A stretch of 64,000 nt of DNA from Pseudomonas protegens CHA0 (GCF_000397205.1 NC_021237.1:745001-809000), one strand, 5' to 3'; counted from the first letter of the stretch, positions 17,960 to 27,593 are shown. Notes: generated from the letters alone by a model not told the origin. Numbers and translations are program-made.

Positions 17960-18262
17960 TCAGCCCTCGCTCTTGAGGTCGCAGGCCAGTTGCCTGGCCC
18001 GTTGGATATCGCGTTTCTGGGTGGCCTTGTCGCCGCCGATCAACAGCAGGTAGATCACTTTGCCGCGGCGCGAGAAGTACACCCGGTAACCCGGACCGCG
18101 GTGGATGCGCATCTCGTGGACGCCTTCGCCCACAGGTTCGCAGTCGCCAAAACGGCCCAGCTGTGCGGCGCGGATCCTGGCCAGTACACGGGTTTTCCCT
18201 TGCGGGTCCTTCAGGTTCAGCAGCCAGCGGCTGAACTCAGGAGTCTGCTCGAAAACGAACAT
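17960..18262 (-). CDS. RelE/ParE-superfamily toxin (HigB-like addiction module killer)
   Basis: This 100-residue protein has the RelE-like fold of 'addiction module killer' proteins: LKDPQGKTRVLARIRAAQLG, then GVHEMRIHRGPGYRVYFSRRGKVIYLLLIGGDKATQKRDIQRA. Members of this superfamily usually cleave mRNA at ribosomes; some act on gyrase. I choose ATG 18262 because AAGGAA lies 10 bases before it; an in-frame extension upstream would overlap that signal. It is upstream of and probably co-translated with the antitoxin gene. Confidence 0.86.
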   Translation of the reverse strand: MFVFEQTPEFSRWLLNLKDPQGKTRVLARIRAAQLGRFGDCEPVGEGVHEMRIHRGPGYRVYFSRRGKVIYLLLIGGDKATQKRDIQRARQLACDLKSEG

Positions 18263-18269
18263 GGCGAAT

Positions 18270-18285
18270 GTATTCCTTGGGATAC
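18270..18285. promoter_or_regulatory. imperfect palindrome at the toxin-antitoxin leader, possible operator
   Basis: GTATTCC-TT-GGGATAC has 12 of 16 symmetric bases and covers the Shine-Dalgarno of the toxin gene. Toxin-antitoxin complexes normally repress by binding palindromes at this place. The assignment rests only on symmetry and position. Confidence 0.4.
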
Positions 18286-18445
18286 GTCGCGGCAACCCAT
18301 TTGCCCGCGAAAAACCCAGTGAAGCGACAGGCGGTCCTGCCCGGCGCCGGCGTCACTGAGGCTGTTCAAGGAAGGCTAAAGCAAGGAGTTGGCGCGCGCT
18401 GCCAGGGGTTTCCCATGTTGCTGTGGGGCGCGATGGTTTTGTCTG

Positions 18446-19174
18446 TCAGGCTTTATCCGGCAAGCCCAGGGCCAGCAGCAACTGGGCCGTGCTGCTGAAA
18501 TTGCGATCCGTTTCGGGCAGGTCCGGACGCTTGAGTACCAGCACCGGCAGCCCGCGCTCGCGGGCCACTTCCAGCTTGGGTTCGGTGGCGCTGCTGCCAC
18601 TGTTCTTGCTGATCAGCACGTCGATCTGCCGGCGGGCGAACAACTGCCGCTCGTCTTCGATCAGGAACGGCCCGCGGGCACCTATGACTTCGCAGTGCTC
18701 GTTGCCCGGGCAGGCCTCCAGGGCGCGCAGGGTCCAGAATTGCCCGGGGGGAATTTCATCCAGGTGCTGCAGGGGCTCGCGGCCCAGGGTGAACAGTGGC
18801 CGCTTGAAGGGGCGCAGGGCCTCCACCAGTTGCGCCCAGCCGTCGATCTCGCGCCAGTCGTCACCCGGTTGAGGCTGCCAGGCCGGGCGCCGCAAGGCCC
18901 AGCAGGGCACGCCAGCGCTCTTCGCGGCGGCCACGGCATTGGCGCTGATCTGTGCTGCGTAGGGGTGGGTGGCATCCAGCAGCAGGCCGATCCGCTGCTC
19001 GCGGATAAAGCGCGCCAGGCCCTCGGCGCCGCCGTAGCCGCCGACCCGTACCTGGCACCGCAGGTCACCGGGCACCCGGCCGACCCCGGCCAGGCTGTAG
19101 ATATGTTCCGGGCCCAGGGTGCGGGCGATGGCCAGGGCCTCGGTGACCCCGCCCAGCAGCAGGATACGGGTCAT
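18446..19174 (-). CDS. cobK: precorrin-6A reductase CobK
   Basis: This 242-residue enzyme of the CobK/CbiJ family reduces precorrin-6A to dihydro-precorrin-6 with NADPH in corrin ring synthesis. It has the nucleotide-binding start [16 protein letters not shown], the [20 protein letters not shown] motif and the carboxy-terminal [20 protein letters not shown] signature. The start ATG 19174 overlaps the cbiD stop (ATGA), so translation is coupled. An in-frame extension above it is only a shadow of cbiD. Confidence 0.94.
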   Translation of the reverse strand: MTRILLLGGVTEALAIARTLGPEHIYSLAGVGRVPGDLRCQVRVGGYGGAEGLARFIREQRIGLLLDATHPYAAQISANAVAAAKSAGVPCWALRRPAWQPQPGDDWREIDGWAQLVEALRPFKRPLFTLGREPLQHLDEIPPGQFWTLRALEACPGNEHCEVIGARGPFLIEDERQLFARRQIDVLISKNSGSSATEPKLEVARERGLPVLVLKRPDLPETDRNFSSTAQLLLALGLPDKA

Positions 19175-20268
19175 TGGAAACCTCCGGCGTGGCCGACGAT
19201 GCCGCCCTGGCGGTCGATGGCAAAGACCTCTACCTGGACCTGGGGCGGCACCACGCTGCGGGCGAAATCCAGGGCGTGCCGGCATACCGCATCGCCCAGC
19301 GCGATTCCGGCGGCGCTGGCCATGGCCAGTGCCTGCTGGCTAGTATTGGCTTGGCGGATCGCCTGTTGCAGGGCCGGGTCGGCCCCCGCATCGGCGGCCC
19401 ATTGCGCCAGTTGCGACAGGTCGATACTGGAGTGGCGGCTGTGCAAGTCCATGTGCCCGGCGGCCAGCTTGCTGATCTTGCCGAAGCCGCCGCACAGGCT
19501 GAGTTTATCCACCGGTACTTTGCGCAAGTGCTTGAGCACCGCGCCGACGAAGTCGCCCATTTCGATCAGGGCGATTTCCGGCAGCTCGTAGACCCGGCGC
19601 ATGGTGTCCTCGCTGGCGTTGCCGGTGCAGGCGGCGATGTGCAGGTAGCCATTGGTTTTGGCCACGTCGATGCCTTGATGGATCGAAGCGATGTAGGCCG
19701 CGCAGGAGAAGGGCCGGACGATGCCGCTGGTGCCCAGGATCGACAGCCCGCCAAGAATCCCCAGGCGCGGGTTCATGGTTTTCAGGGCCAGTTCCGCTCC
19801 GCCCTCGACGTTCACCGTGACCTCGAAACCGCCGGGGTAGGCCCGTTCTTCGGCGAGCCGTTGCAGGTGCTCGCCGATCATCCGGCGCGGTACGGGATTG
19901 ATCGCCGGCTCGCCCACCGCCAGCACCAGGCCGGGGCGGGTCACGGTGCCGACGCCCTGACCGGCGACGAAGCGAATGCCCGGTTCAGGGGTCAGGCGCA
20001 CCCGGGAGTACAGCAGGGCGCCGTGGGTCACGTCCGGATCGTCGCCGGCGTCCTTGATAGTGCCGGCTTCGGCGCCGTCGGCGGTGTGGCGGCAGAATTC
20101 CAGGCGCATCTGCACCTGCTTGCCCTTGGGCAGGATGATCTGCACCGCGTCGGCATTGCTGCCCTCGAGCAGCAGGCGCGCGGCGGCCAGGCTGGTGGCG
20201 GTGGCGCAACTGCCGGTGGTCAGGCCGCTGCGCAGGGGCGCGGGCTGTTCCGCTGTTTCTTCACGCAT
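19171..20268 (-). CDS. cbiD: cobalt-precorrin-5B (C1)-methyltransferase CbiD
   Basis: This 365-residue protein is of the CbiD family, which methylates C-1 of the corrin ring after loss of the C-20 fragment. Diagnostic segments are [21 protein letters not shown] at the amino terminus, [14 protein letters not shown], and [19 protein letters not shown]. In the classic aerobic pathway this step is done by CobF; CbiD marks the other route, so its presence with CobG makes the pathway mixed. Start ATG 20268, directly before a REPIN. The gene overlaps cobK by four bases. Confidence 0.94.
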   Translation of the reverse strand: MREETAEQPAPLRSGLTTGSCATATSLAAARLLLEGSNADAVQIILPKGKQVQMRLEFCRHTADGAEAGTIKDAGDDPDVTHGALLYSRVRLTPEPGIRFVAGQGVGTVTRPGLVLAVGEPAINPVPRRMIGEHLQRLAEERAYPGGFEVTVNVEGGAELALKTMNPRLGILGGLSILGTSGIVRPFSCAAYIASIHQGIDVAKTNGYLHIAACTGNASEDTMRRVYELPEIALIEMGDFVGAVLKHLRKVPVDKLSLCGGFGKISKLAAGHMDLHSRHSSIDLSQLAQWAADAGADPALQQAIRQANTSQQALAMASAAGIALGDAVCRHALDFARSVVPPQVQVEVFAIDRQGGIVGHAGGFQ

Positions 20269-20280
20269 GTCCCAGCCCTC

Positions 20281-20356
20281 GAAGGGGCGAGCTTGCTCGC
20301 CAAGGGCGTACTTCGGTCTCTTGGGCGGACGTATTCGCGAGCAAGCCCGCACCTGC
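20281..20356. repeat. REPIN between cobL and cbiD
   Basis: GGGGCGAGCTTGCTCGCCAAGG starts near 20284 and the inverted partner TTCGCGAGCAAGCCCGCACC lies near 20334-20353. Both are diverged copies of the GAGCGAGCTTGCTCGC subtype also seen at 5320-5414. It separates cobL from cbiD-cobK in the same transcriptional direction. Confidence 0.7.
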
Positions 20357-20361
20357 AAGGT

Positions 20362-21576
20362 TCATGGCAGGTCCCGGGGCTTGTGCAGGTCCAGCAGGGT
20401 GATCGGCAGGGCCTGGCGCCAGGTGTCGAACTCTCCCAGTGGCTGGGCCTGGGCGATGTGAATGCGGGTCAGCTCGCCGCCGTGGCGTTCTCGCCAGTCC
20501 ATCAGGGTCATTTCGCTTTGCAGGGTCACGGCATTGGCCACCAGGCGCCCGCCGGGCTTGAGTTGTTCCCAGCAGGCCTGCAGCACGCCTTCGCGGGTCA
20601 CGCCGCCACCGATGAAGATCGCATCCGGGCGTTCCAGCCCGGCCAGTGCCTGGGGCGCGCGGCCGCGTATCAGTTGCAGCCCGGGCACGCCGAGTACCTC
20701 GCGGTTGTGTTCGATCAATTGCTGGCGGCCGTCGTCGGCCTCGATGGCCAGGGCGCGGCAGCTGGGGTGGGTACGCATCCACTCGATGCCGATGGAGCCG
20801 CTGCCGGCACCCACGTCCCAGAGCAGCTCGCCGGGCACCGGTGCCAGGCGCGCCAGGGTCATGGCCCGCACGTCGCGCTTGGTCAACTGGCCGTCGTGGC
20901 GAAAGGCCGAGTCCGGCAGGCCGGCGAGCCGCGACAGGCGCGGGGTGCTGGCTTCGGCCAGGCATTCGATGGCCAGCAGGTTGAGGTCGGCGATTGCCGG
21001 GTCGGCCCAGTCATTGGCGGTGCCGTCGATGCGCCGCTCCAGGGGGCCGCCCAGGTGTTCCAGCACGCTGATCCGGCTCGGGCCGAAACCGCGCTCGCGC
21101 AGCAGGCCGGCGATGGCGGCCGGGCTGTGGCCGTCATTGCTCAGCACCAGCAGGCGTACCCCGCCGGACAGTTGGGCGCTGAGTGCGCTGATCGGCCGCG
21201 CGACCACAGAGAGCGTGATCACCTCCTGCAAAGGCCAGCCCAGGCGCGCAGCCGCCAGGGAATAGGACGAAGGAAAAGACAGTACCTGGATTTCCTCTGC
21301 GGGCAGCTGCCGCGCCAGGCTGGCGCCGACGCCGAACAGCATGGGGTCACCGCTGGCCAGGACGCAGACTGCAGCACCACGCTGGCTCAGCACCGGCTCC
21401 AGGGAAAACGGGCTGGGCCACAGCTGGCGCTGGCCACGGATGCAGGGTGGCAGCAGGTCCAGCTGGCGTTGGGCGCCGACGATCTTTGATGCGCCCAGCA
21501 GGGCGTGCCGGGCATTTCTGCCAAGGCCCTTGAAGCCGTCTTCACCGATTCCCACTACTGTCAGCCAGGGCGACAT
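20362..21576 (-). CDS. cobL: precorrin-6Y C5,15-methyltransferase (decarboxylating) CobL
   Basis: This 404-residue bifunctional enzyme combines a CbiE-like tetrapyrrole methylase domain (residues about 1-200, opening [16 protein letters not shown]) with a CbiT-like SAM domain (residues about 215-400, with [16 protein letters not shown] and [10 protein letters not shown]). It methylates C-5 and C-15 and decarboxylates the acetate at C-12. Start ATG 21576 is chosen because the family begins exactly there; the same frame stays open far upstream only as an antisense shadow of cobG. It is divergent from cobG and followed by cbiD and cobK. Confidence 0.95.
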   Translation of the reverse strand: MSPWLTVVGIGEDGFKGLGRNARHALLGASKIVGAQRQLDLLPPCIRGQRQLWPSPFSLEPVLSQRGAAVCVLASGDPMLFGVGASLARQLPAEEIQVLSFPSSYSLAAARLGWPLQEVITLSVVARPISALSAQLSGGVRLLVLSNDGHSPAAIAGLLRERGFGPSRISVLEHLGGPLERRIDGTANDWADPAIADLNLLAIECLAEASTPRLSRLAGLPDSAFRHDGQLTKRDVRAMTLARLAPVPGELLWDVGAGSGSIGIEWMRTHPSCRALAIEADDGRQQLIEHNREVLGVPGLQLIRGRAPQALAGLERPDAIFIGGGVTREGVLQACWEQLKPGGRLVANAVTLQSEMTLMDWRERHGGELTRIHIAQAQPLGEFDTWRQALPITLLDLHKPRDLP

Positions 21577-21653
21577 CTCTATTCCTCGAACGCAAAACCT
21601 GTTGTTCCGACAGGCAGGCTTTTCATGCCTTCGGACAAAGCAGGCATAATACC

Positions 21654-21678
21654 GCGCCTTCGCTGACGAAGCGCTTTT
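21654..21678 (+). promoter_or_regulatory. leader hairpin with T-run ahead of cobG
   Basis: GCGCcTTCG (21654-21662), loop CTGA, CGAAGCGC (21667-21674), then TTTT. The stem has one unpaired base. It lies 37 bases before the cobG ATG, downstream of a CATAAT sequence at 21645-21650 that could be a -10 element. It may attenuate or simply structure the leader. No B12-box or other cobalamin riboswitch landmark is visible here. Confidence 0.4.
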
Positions 21679-21714
21679 CCCACACGGCCGGTCACCCCCT
21701 TGAACGAACGCTCG

Positions 21715-23028
21715 ATGTCCACTGCCATCCGCCCCTCGGCCTGCCCGGGGTTGCTGCGCATCGTCCCGGCGCTGGACGGTGGCATCTGCCGGATCAAGCT
21801 GGCTGGCGGCGTCATCAGCGCGGAGCAGGCCGTGGCAGTGGCCGAGGCGGCGCAGGCTTACGCCGGTGGCGTGATCGAGGCCACCAACCGCGCCAACCTG
21901 CAGATTCGCGGCATCGGCCCGGAGCATCAGGCACTGATCGCCGCACTGCTGGCTGCCGGGCTTGGGCCGACTACTGCCGCCGGTGACGATGTGCGCAACC
22001 TGATGCTCAGCCCCTGCGCCGGGATCGATCGGCAGTGCTTGATGGATACCCGGCCCCTGGCCGCACAGATTCTCGACACCTTGCAGGGCCATCCGCGCTT
22101 TCACCAACTGTCGGCCAAGTTCGCCGTACAGCTCGACGGTGGCGAAGCCCTGGCCATGCTCGAACATCACCATGACCTGTGGCTGTCGGCCCTTGAACGC
22201 GACGGCCAGGGGCTGCTGGCGTTCGGCCTGGCTGGCTGCCCGGTGGATGAACCCCTGGCGGCGGTGGCGCAGGACCAGGGTCACGAGCTGCTGGTGGCCG
22301 TGCTGGAGCTGTTTCTCGACCTGGCGCGGCCGGAACAGACGCGCATGCGTCACCTGCTGATGGACATGTCGCGGGAGGATTTCCTCGCTCAACTGGAGCC
22401 CCGCCTGAGCCGGCCGCTGTTGAATATCGGTGGCTGGCGGCGCCAGGCCAGTGACGCCGGGCTGCACATCGGTACTTATCCACAGGCTGCGCCCGGGCAG
22501 GTCTATGTTGGCGCGGGCACGCCCCTGGGGCGGCTCGATCCGGCCATGCTCAAGGGCGCGGCGCAATTGGCCCGACAGTACGGCGACGCCAGCCTGCGCC
22601 TGACCCCCTGGCAGAGCCTGCTGCTGCCCTCGATCGCCGCGGCGGATGCGCCGGCGGCCACTGCAGCCCTGGAACAACTGGGCCTGCTGTGCAGCCCGCA
22701 ACAGGCCTTGGCTCACTTGATTGCCTGCACCGGTTCCAGTGGTTGCGGCAAGGCCCTGGCCGACACCAAAAGCGACGCCCTGCAACTGGCAGGACTGCTC
22801 CAGCGCCATGGCCGCCAACTGGATGTGCACCTGTCCGCCTGCCCGCGTTCCTGCGCCGCCGCTCATGTGGCGCCGGCCACCCTGCTGGCGGTGGCCCCAG
22901 GGCGCTATGACTTGTATTTGCGCGATGCAGCGCAGCCGGGTTTCGGCACGCTGCACGCACGCAACCTTTCTATTGACGCGGCAGAGGCATTGCTCGATGC
23001 CCGCCCACGGAGCAACCTTGATGCTTGA
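21715..23028 (+). CDS. cobG: precorrin-3B synthase CobG
   Basis: This 437-residue protein of the nitrite/sulfite-reductase-like family catalyses oxygen-dependent conversion of precorrin-3A to precorrin-3B. Two ferredoxin-like halves are visible, with [10 protein letters not shown] in the first. The Fe-S cluster and siroheme-type cysteines lie in [18 protein letters not shown] and the [16 protein letters not shown] segment. ATG 21715 is taken as the start; an upstream in-frame TTG at 21700 would add five residues and neither has a strong Shine-Dalgarno. It is the first gene of the rightward cobGHIJ operon. Confidence 0.93.
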   Translation: MSTAIRPSACPGLLRIVPALDGGICRIKLAGGVISAEQAVAVAEAAQAYAGGVIEATNRANLQIRGIGPEHQALIAALLAAGLGPTTAAGDDVRNLMLSPCAGIDRQCLMDTRPLAAQILDTLQGHPRFHQLSAKFAVQLDGGEALAMLEHHHDLWLSALERDGQGLLAFGLAGCPVDEPLAAVAQDQGHELLVAVLELFLDLARPEQTRMRHLLMDMSREDFLAQLEPRLSRPLLNIGGWRRQASDAGLHIGTYPQAAPGQVYVGAGTPLGRLDPAMLKGAAQLARQYGDASLRLTPWQSLLLPSIAAADAPAATAALEQLGLLCSPQQALAHLIACTGSSGCGKALADTKSDALQLAGLLQRHGRQLDVHLSACPRSCAAAHVAPATLLAVAPGRYDLYLRDAAQPGFGTLHARNLSIDAAEALLDARPRSNLDA

Positions 23029-23647
23029 TTACATCCGCGACGGTCAGGAGATCTATCGCAACTCCTTCGCGATCATTCGCGAAGAAGCCCGGCTGGAGCG
23101 CATTCCCGCCGACCTGGAGAAACTCGCCGTGCGGGTGATCCATGCCTGCGGCATGGTCGAGGCCGTCGACGGCCTGCAGTTTTCCGAGGGCGCCGGCAAG
23201 GCCGGGCGCGATGCCCTGGCGGCCGGTGCACCGATTCTCTGCGATGCGCGCATGGTTTCCGAGGGTATTACCCGGGCCCGCTTGCCGGCCAACAACCAGG
23301 TGATCTGCACCCTGCGCGACGACAGCGTGCCAGCGCTGGCCCGGGAGCTGGGCAACACCCGTTCCGCTGCGGCCCTGGAGCTGTGGCGCCCGCACCTGGA
23401 AGGCAGCGTGGTGGTGATCGGCAACGCGCCCACCGCTTTGTTCTACCTGCTGGAAATGCTCGATGCGGACGCGCCGAAACCGGCGCTGATCCTCGGCTTC
23501 CCGGTGGGCTTCGTCGGTGCCGCCGAATCCAAGGCGATGCTCGCCGCCGACAGCCGCGGGGTGCCCTTCGTGATCATGCAGGGCCGCCTGGGCGGCAGCG
23601 CCATGGCGGCGGCTGCGGTCAATGCCCTGGCCACGGAGGTCGAGTGA
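23021..23647 (+). CDS. cobH: precorrin-8X methylmutase CobH
   Basis: This 208-residue enzyme moves the C-11 methyl group to C-12, forming hydrogenobyrinate. The family motifs [20 protein letters not shown] (with the catalytic His), [16 protein letters not shown], and [16 protein letters not shown] are all present. The start ATG 23021 overlaps the cobG 3' end by eight bases, so translation is coupled. An in-frame upstream extension is the shadow of cobG. Confidence 0.96.
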   Translation: MLDYIRDGQEIYRNSFAIIREEARLERIPADLEKLAVRVIHACGMVEAVDGLQFSEGAGKAGRDALAAGAPILCDARMVSEGITRARLPANNQVICTLRDDSVPALARELGNTRSAAALELWRPHLEGSVVVIGNAPTALFYLLEMLDADAPKPALILGFPVGFVGAAESKAMLAADSRGVPFVIMQGRLGGSAMAAAAVNALATEVE

Positions 23648-24378
23648 TGCAGCAGCCCGGACGTTTGATCGGCCTTGGCGTGGGCCCCGGTGACCCGGAA
23701 CTGATTACTGTGAAGGCCCTGCGCCTGCTGCGCGAATCACCGGTGGTGGCCTACTTCGTGGCCAAGGGCAAGAAGGGCAATGCCTTCGGCATCATCGAAG
23801 GGCATCTGCAACAGGCCCAGACCCTGTTGCCCCTGGTGTACCCGGTCACCACCGAGGTGCTGCCGGCGCCGCTGTCCTACGAACAAGTGATCAGCGACTT
23901 CTACGACAGCGCCAGCGAGGAGCTGGCGCAGCACCTGGACGCCGGCCGCGACGTGGCTGTGATCTGCGAAGGCGACCCGTTCTTCTACGGCTCCTACATG
24001 TACCTGCACGACCGGTTGGCCGAGCGTTACCAGGCCGAAGTGGTGCCGGGGGTGTGCTCGATGCTGGGCGGCGCTTCGGTGCTGGGCGCGCCCCTGGTGT
24101 ATCGCAACCAGAGCCTGTCGGTGCTTTCCGGGGTGCTGCCCCATGAGGAACTCAAGCGTCGCCTGGCGGACGCCGATGCGGCGGTGGTGATGAAGCTGGG
24201 GCGCAACTTCCCCAAGGTGCGCCAGGTCCTGGAAGAACTGGGGCTGGCGCGGCGTGCGCTGTACGTCGAGCGCGCCACCATGGCCAACCAGAAGATCGTG
24301 CCGCTGGATGACGTGGAGCCGATGTCCTCGCCGTACTTCTCGCTGATCATCGTTCCCGGCGAAAGGTGGCAAGGCTGA
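23647..24378 (+). CDS. cobI: precorrin-2 C20-methyltransferase CobI
   Basis: This 243-residue SAM-dependent tetrapyrrole methylase methylates C-20 of precorrin-2. It has the Gly-rich start [19 protein letters not shown], the [18 protein letters not shown] motif, and [19 protein letters not shown]. The ATG shares one base with the cobH stop (TGATG). Next gene is cobJ in the same arrangement. Confidence 0.96.
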   Translation: MQQPGRLIGLGVGPGDPELITVKALRLLRESPVVAYFVAKGKKGNAFGIIEGHLQQAQTLLPLVYPVTTEVLPAPLSYEQVISDFYDSASEELAQHLDAGRDVAVICEGDPFFYGSYMYLHDRLAERYQAEVVPGVCSMLGGASVLGAPLVYRNQSLSVLSGVLPHEELKRRLADADAAVVMKLGRNFPKVRQVLEELGLARRALYVERATMANQKIVPLDDVEPMSSPYFSLIIVPGERWQG

Positions 24379-26099
24379 TGGCCCGTTCAACTCCGGCCAT
24401 CGTCATCCTTGGCCAAGGCAGCCTCGACACCGCACGGCAGATCCAGCGGCTGTATCCCGGCTCGTTGATCCACGGTCTGGCGGAACGGGTCGAAGGCGCC
24501 GACCGGGCCTACCACGAATTCGGCGCGACCCTGCGCCAGCTCTATCAGCAGGACACGCCCATCATCGCCCTGTGTGCGGCCGGCATCGTGATCCGCACCC
24601 TGGCGCCGCTGCTGCTGGAAAAGGGCGCCGAGCCGCCGGTGCTGGCGGTGGCCGAAGACGGCAGCGCCGTGGTGCCGCTGCTGGGCGGCCTGGGCGGCGT
24701 CAACGTCATGGCCCGGGAAATCGCTGCGGGCCTTGGAGTGGCCGCGGCTATTACCACTAGCGGTGAACTGCGCTTCGGCACCTGCCTGCTCAACCCGCCC
24801 AGTGGCTATGCCCTGGGTGACCTGGAGCTGGGCAAGCGGTTCGTCTCCGACCTGCTGGGTGGCGAAAGCGTGCGCATCGAAGGCGCAGCACCCTGGCTGG
24901 CCGCAGCGAAGCTGCCCGAGGACGACCAGGCCCGCCTGACCATCCGGGTCGGTTCCGCCGAGCGCGAGCCCGTGGCCAATGAGCTGCTGATCTACCCCCG
25001 CAGCGTGCTGGTTGCCTGCCGTGGGCAGCGGCTTGCCGGCGAAGCTGATAGCGACCTGGCCACCCACATCCGCCAGGCTCTGCATCAGGCGCGCATCGCG
25101 GTGCAGTCGGTGGCGTGCCTGCTGGCCGCTGACCGCGACATGGCCGACCGTGCCCTGCACCAGGCAGCAGCGCAACTGGGCGTACCGCTGCGCTTCCTGC
25201 CGGCCGCCGACAGTGTCGCCGAACTGGCGCAACAGGCCGTGCCGCAATTGCTGCCGCCGCTGAAGGTGGGCGAGGACATCGCCATTGCTGTGGCCAGCCA
25301 GCCCCTGGACCCGGAGCAGATTGGCCGCCCCCGTGGGCGCCTTGCCGTGATCGGCCTCGGCCCTGGCGCCGCCGAGCTGATGGTGCCGGCGGTGAAAGCC
25401 GAACTGGCCCGGGCCAACGACATTCTCGGTTATGAAACCTACGTGCGCATGGCCGGTCCGTTTCGCGCCGACCAGGTGATGCACTGCACCGATAACCGCG
25501 AAGAGATGCAGCGCGCCCGTCACGCCTTCGAGCTGGCGGCCCAGGGCCGTTCGGTGGTGGTGGTGTCGTCCGGCGATCCGGGAGTATTCGCCATGGCCGC
25601 GGCGGTGCTCGAAGCCCTGCACGAATCCAGAGACCCGGCCTGGCACAGCGTCGATCTGGAGATCCTCCCGGGCGTCTCCGCCTCCCTGGCCACCGCAGCC
25701 CAGGCCGGTGCCCCCCTGGGCCATGATTTCTGTGTGCTGTCGCTGTCGGACAACCTCAAGCCCTGGGACATCATCGAGAAGCGCCTGGACCTCGCCTCCC
25801 AGGCGGATCTGGCCCTGGCCTTCTACAACCCGATTTCCCGCTCGCGGCCCTGGCAACTGGGCCGGGCCCTGGAGATCGTGCGCCAGCACCGTACGCCGCA
25901 AACCCCGGTGGTATTGGGGCGCGACATTGGCCGCCCGGGTCAGACCCTGCGGGTCATCACCCTGGGCGAGCTGACCCCGGAGCAGGTGGACATGCGCACC
26001 ATGGTGTTGGTGGGCTCCTCCACCACCTGCGTCTTCCCCCGGGCCGGGGGCGGCGACTGGGTGTACACCCCGCGCTGGTACGGCAATAAACCCCTCTAG
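24378..26099 (+). CDS. cobJ: CbiG-CobJ fusion: precorrin-3B C17-methyltransferase with CbiG domain
   Basis: This 573-residue protein fuses two corrin enzymes. Residues about 1-300 are CbiG-like (ALCAAGIVIRTLAPLLLEKG, then LLGGLGGVNVMAREIAAGLG, and a CbiG carboxy-terminal-type segment). Residues about 320-573 are CobJ/CbiH, with LAVIGLGPGAAELMVPAVK, VVSSGDPGVFAMAA and FYNPISRSRPWQL. CobJ methylates C-17 and contracts the ring; CbiG hydrolyses the delta-lactone of the anaerobic route. The usual Ser-Gly-His of CbiG before the GG motif is not obvious here. Start ATG 24378 overlaps the cobI stop; a GTG at 24366 is an alternative. Confidence 0.94.
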   Translation: MARSTPAIVILGQGSLDTARQIQRLYPGSLIHGLAERVEGADRAYHEFGATLRQLYQQDTPIIALCAAGIVIRTLAPLLLEKGAEPPVLAVAEDGSAVVPLLGGLGGVNVMAREIAAGLGVAAAITTSGELRFGTCLLNPPSGYALGDLELGKRFVSDLLGGESVRIEGAAPWLAAAKLPEDDQARLTIRVGSAEREPVANELLIYPRSVLVACRGQRLAGEADSDLATHIRQALHQARIAVQSVACLLAADRDMADRALHQAAAQLGVPLRFLPAADSVAELAQQAVPQLLPPLKVGEDIAIAVASQPLDPEQIGRPRGRLAVIGLGPGAAELMVPAVKAELARANDILGYETYVRMAGPFRADQVMHCTDNREEMQRARHAFELAAQGRSVVVVSSGDPGVFAMAAAVLEALHESRDPAWHSVDLEILPGVSASLATAAQAGAPLGHDFCVLSLSDNLKPWDIIEKRLDLASQADLALAFYNPISRSRPWQLGRALEIVRQHRTPQTPVVLGRDIGRPGQTLRVITLGELTPEQVDMRTMVLVGSSTTCVFPRAGGGDWVYTPRWYGNKPL

Positions 26100-26539
26100 G
26101 AGTCGCTGGGTTCGGCGGTCAGCAGCCAGGTGATGAATTCGAAGAAGCCGGCCCATCTGGCGGGGATGCGGCCGGCGACGAAAGCTTCCCAGTCGCCCAG
26201 GTCGAAATCCCAGACGCCGCCGCTGTCCTTGTCCAGCAAGTAGCCGCCTTCGCCTTGTAATGAGGTGAAGGCCACAAAGTTCTCTGGCAGCTCCCACACC
26301 TCATGGATGAACTCGGTGCCCATGCGAACTTCCTCGCCGGGCCCGGCAATGTCGAGGAGCACTTCGTCGCTGACGCGGCTGCTGAAATCGGCGGGGTGGC
26401 AGGCCAGGTAGATCTGTGCGAACTCGCTGTCCGGGGCAATGCCCAGGGCTTCCAGCGCCAGGGTGACCTCGGCGCTTTCAGGAAGCGGGCGGTAGCGGGG
26501 CTGGGCTTCGATCAGGGCAATCAGTGGCGCTGGAATCAT
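26096..26539 (-). CDS. SMI1/KNR4-like protein, possible immunity protein
   Basis: This 147-residue soluble acidic protein has a SMI1/KNR4-like appearance: FAQIYLACHPADF early, then GTEFIHEVWELPENFVAF, GEGGYLLDKDSGGVWDFDLGD and a helical end FFEFITWLLTAE. Many proteins of this superfamily protect against polymorphic toxins, but housekeeping members exist. The start ATG 26539 overlaps the stop of the CPCC gene upstream (ATGA). Its stop shares the tetranucleotide CTAG with the stop of cobJ on the opposite strand. Family assignment is by eye and moderate. Confidence 0.7.
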   Translation of the reverse strand: MIPAPLIALIEAQPRYRPLPESAEVTLALEALGIAPDSEFAQIYLACHPADFSSRVSDEVLLDIAGPGEEVRMGTEFIHEVWELPENFVAFTSLQGEGGYLLDKDSGGVWDFDLGDWEAFVAGRIPARWAGFFEFITWLLTAEPSDS

Positions 26540-27081
26540 GCCGGGTACTCGGTGGCGCGTGGCCATTTGTCCAGCGGCAGATGGTTCATGTCGCGGGTGA
26601 ATTGTTTCCGGGCCTGGCCCAGGGTTTTATGGTTCGGCCCGCTCGGCACATCCAGCGCTTCGCTGCCGTCGTCTTCCCAGTGGCACAGGTCGCAGATCTC
26701 GTATTCGCCTCGTGCGCCCAGGGTCAGGTAGCCGCAGCAGGGGCAGGCCTCCAGGCACTCGATGTTCGCGCTGACGGTGTAGTCACCCAGCCCGGCTTCA
26801 CGCAGGCAGCGCCTCAGGTACAGGTGGGTCACGCCGCGATATTCGGCGCGCAGGGCGATCAGCAGCAGCGCGTCGTAGCGTGGGTCTTGCACCTCTTGCG
26901 GGGGCTCCGGTTGGGTCAGGATCTGTTGTTGCAGGCTGGGTGCAAGTGCCGCGAATTCAAGGTTGTCTCTGTCTATTCCCCACCAGTTCAGGAGGTGGGA
27001 GAAGCGCGCGGCGGCGTCGAGGCCGGGCAACCTGTGGCGGCTCAGAAGGTCGATGGCTGCGTTGGCGGTGAGTTTTTCCAT
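26536..27081 (-). CDS. cysteine-rich CPCC family protein
   Basis: This 181-residue protein contains CPCCGYLTLGARGEYEIC and then DLCHWEDDG (Cys at about 113, 115, 116, 130 and 133), the signature of the cysteine-rich CPCC domain, likely a zinc ribbon. The amino-terminal half is helical with no known match to me. CPCC proteins are often found in immunity-type gene clusters. It is translationally coupled to the SMI1-like gene downstream. No secretion signal, so cytoplasmic. Confidence 0.75.
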   Translation of the reverse strand: MEKLTANAAIDLLSRHRLPGLDAAARFSHLLNWWGIDRDNLEFAALAPSLQQQILTQPEPPQEVQDPRYDALLLIALRAEYRGVTHLYLRRCLREAGLGDYTVSANIECLEACPCCGYLTLGARGEYEICDLCHWEDDGSEALDVPSGPNHKTLGQARKQFTRDMNHLPLDKWPRATEYPA

Positions 27082-27108
27082 GGGGGGTCGGCTTTTCGAG
27101 GGGGCGGT

Positions 27109-27561
27109 TCAGGGCCAGGTCAGGGTCAATTGGTCAGGGCGCTGAATGGGTATTCGTACCCTGACCCCGGAGGTCGATTCGCCATGGAGGTACTGGTCCT
27201 GGATCTCTACCCGGTTGAAGGGGTTGGTGTCGCGCAGGGCAACCAGCCAGATCAGTGCATCCGAGCCTTTTTCCTGCAAGGCCAGGAAGCCATCGCCGCC
27301 GTAGCCTGCCGTCTCCCCACCCCGGGCATAGAACGACTGTGGACCGTCGGTGCACAAGCCCAGGGTGGTGACGAAGTCAGGCTCATCCTGTTGGGGATAG
27401 TCCAGGGCCGGCATCCAGACGTTGTTGATCAGCCGGGGATGTTCATAGGGCAGGTCGAACAGGCAGTAGAACCCGCTGCCGAGGACCAGGGTGTTTTCCC
27501 GGGGGAAACACCCGCCCAGCCATTGTTCCTGAATGAAAGCGGCATCGGCGCTGTAGGGCAT
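27109..27561 (-). CDS. protein of unknown function in the immunity-like cluster
   Basis: This 150-residue protein begins MPYSADAAFIQEQWLGG (start ATG 27561, after a purine-rich GGAA leader) and includes GFYCLFDLPYEHPRLINN and TAGYGGDGFLALQEKGSDAL. It has no signal peptide, membrane segment or cysteine motif. I do not recognise the family. It lies 27 bases upstream of the CPCC gene in the same direction, so it is probably co-transcribed. Coding is supported by length, codon use and clean spacing. Confidence 0.7.
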   Translation of the reverse strand: MPYSADAAFIQEQWLGGCFPRENTLVLGSGFYCLFDLPYEHPRLINNVWMPALDYPQQDEPDFVTTLGLCTDGPQSFYARGGETAGYGGDGFLALQEKGSDALIWLVALRDTNPFNRVEIQDQYLHGESTSGVRVRIPIQRPDQLTLTWP

Positions 27562-27593
27562 TGGGTGGTTCCTGCTCCTGCTGGAAGGGGGGG

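Noticed and set aside
21577..21714. Cobalamin riboswitch before the cob genes
   Set aside because: No B12-box-like AGCCACTG core or the long leader such a switch needs.
20362..22956. An 864-codon minus frame seeming to extend cobL upstream through cobG
   Set aside because: CobL begins exactly at 21576 by homology; the upstream half is the antisense of cobG.
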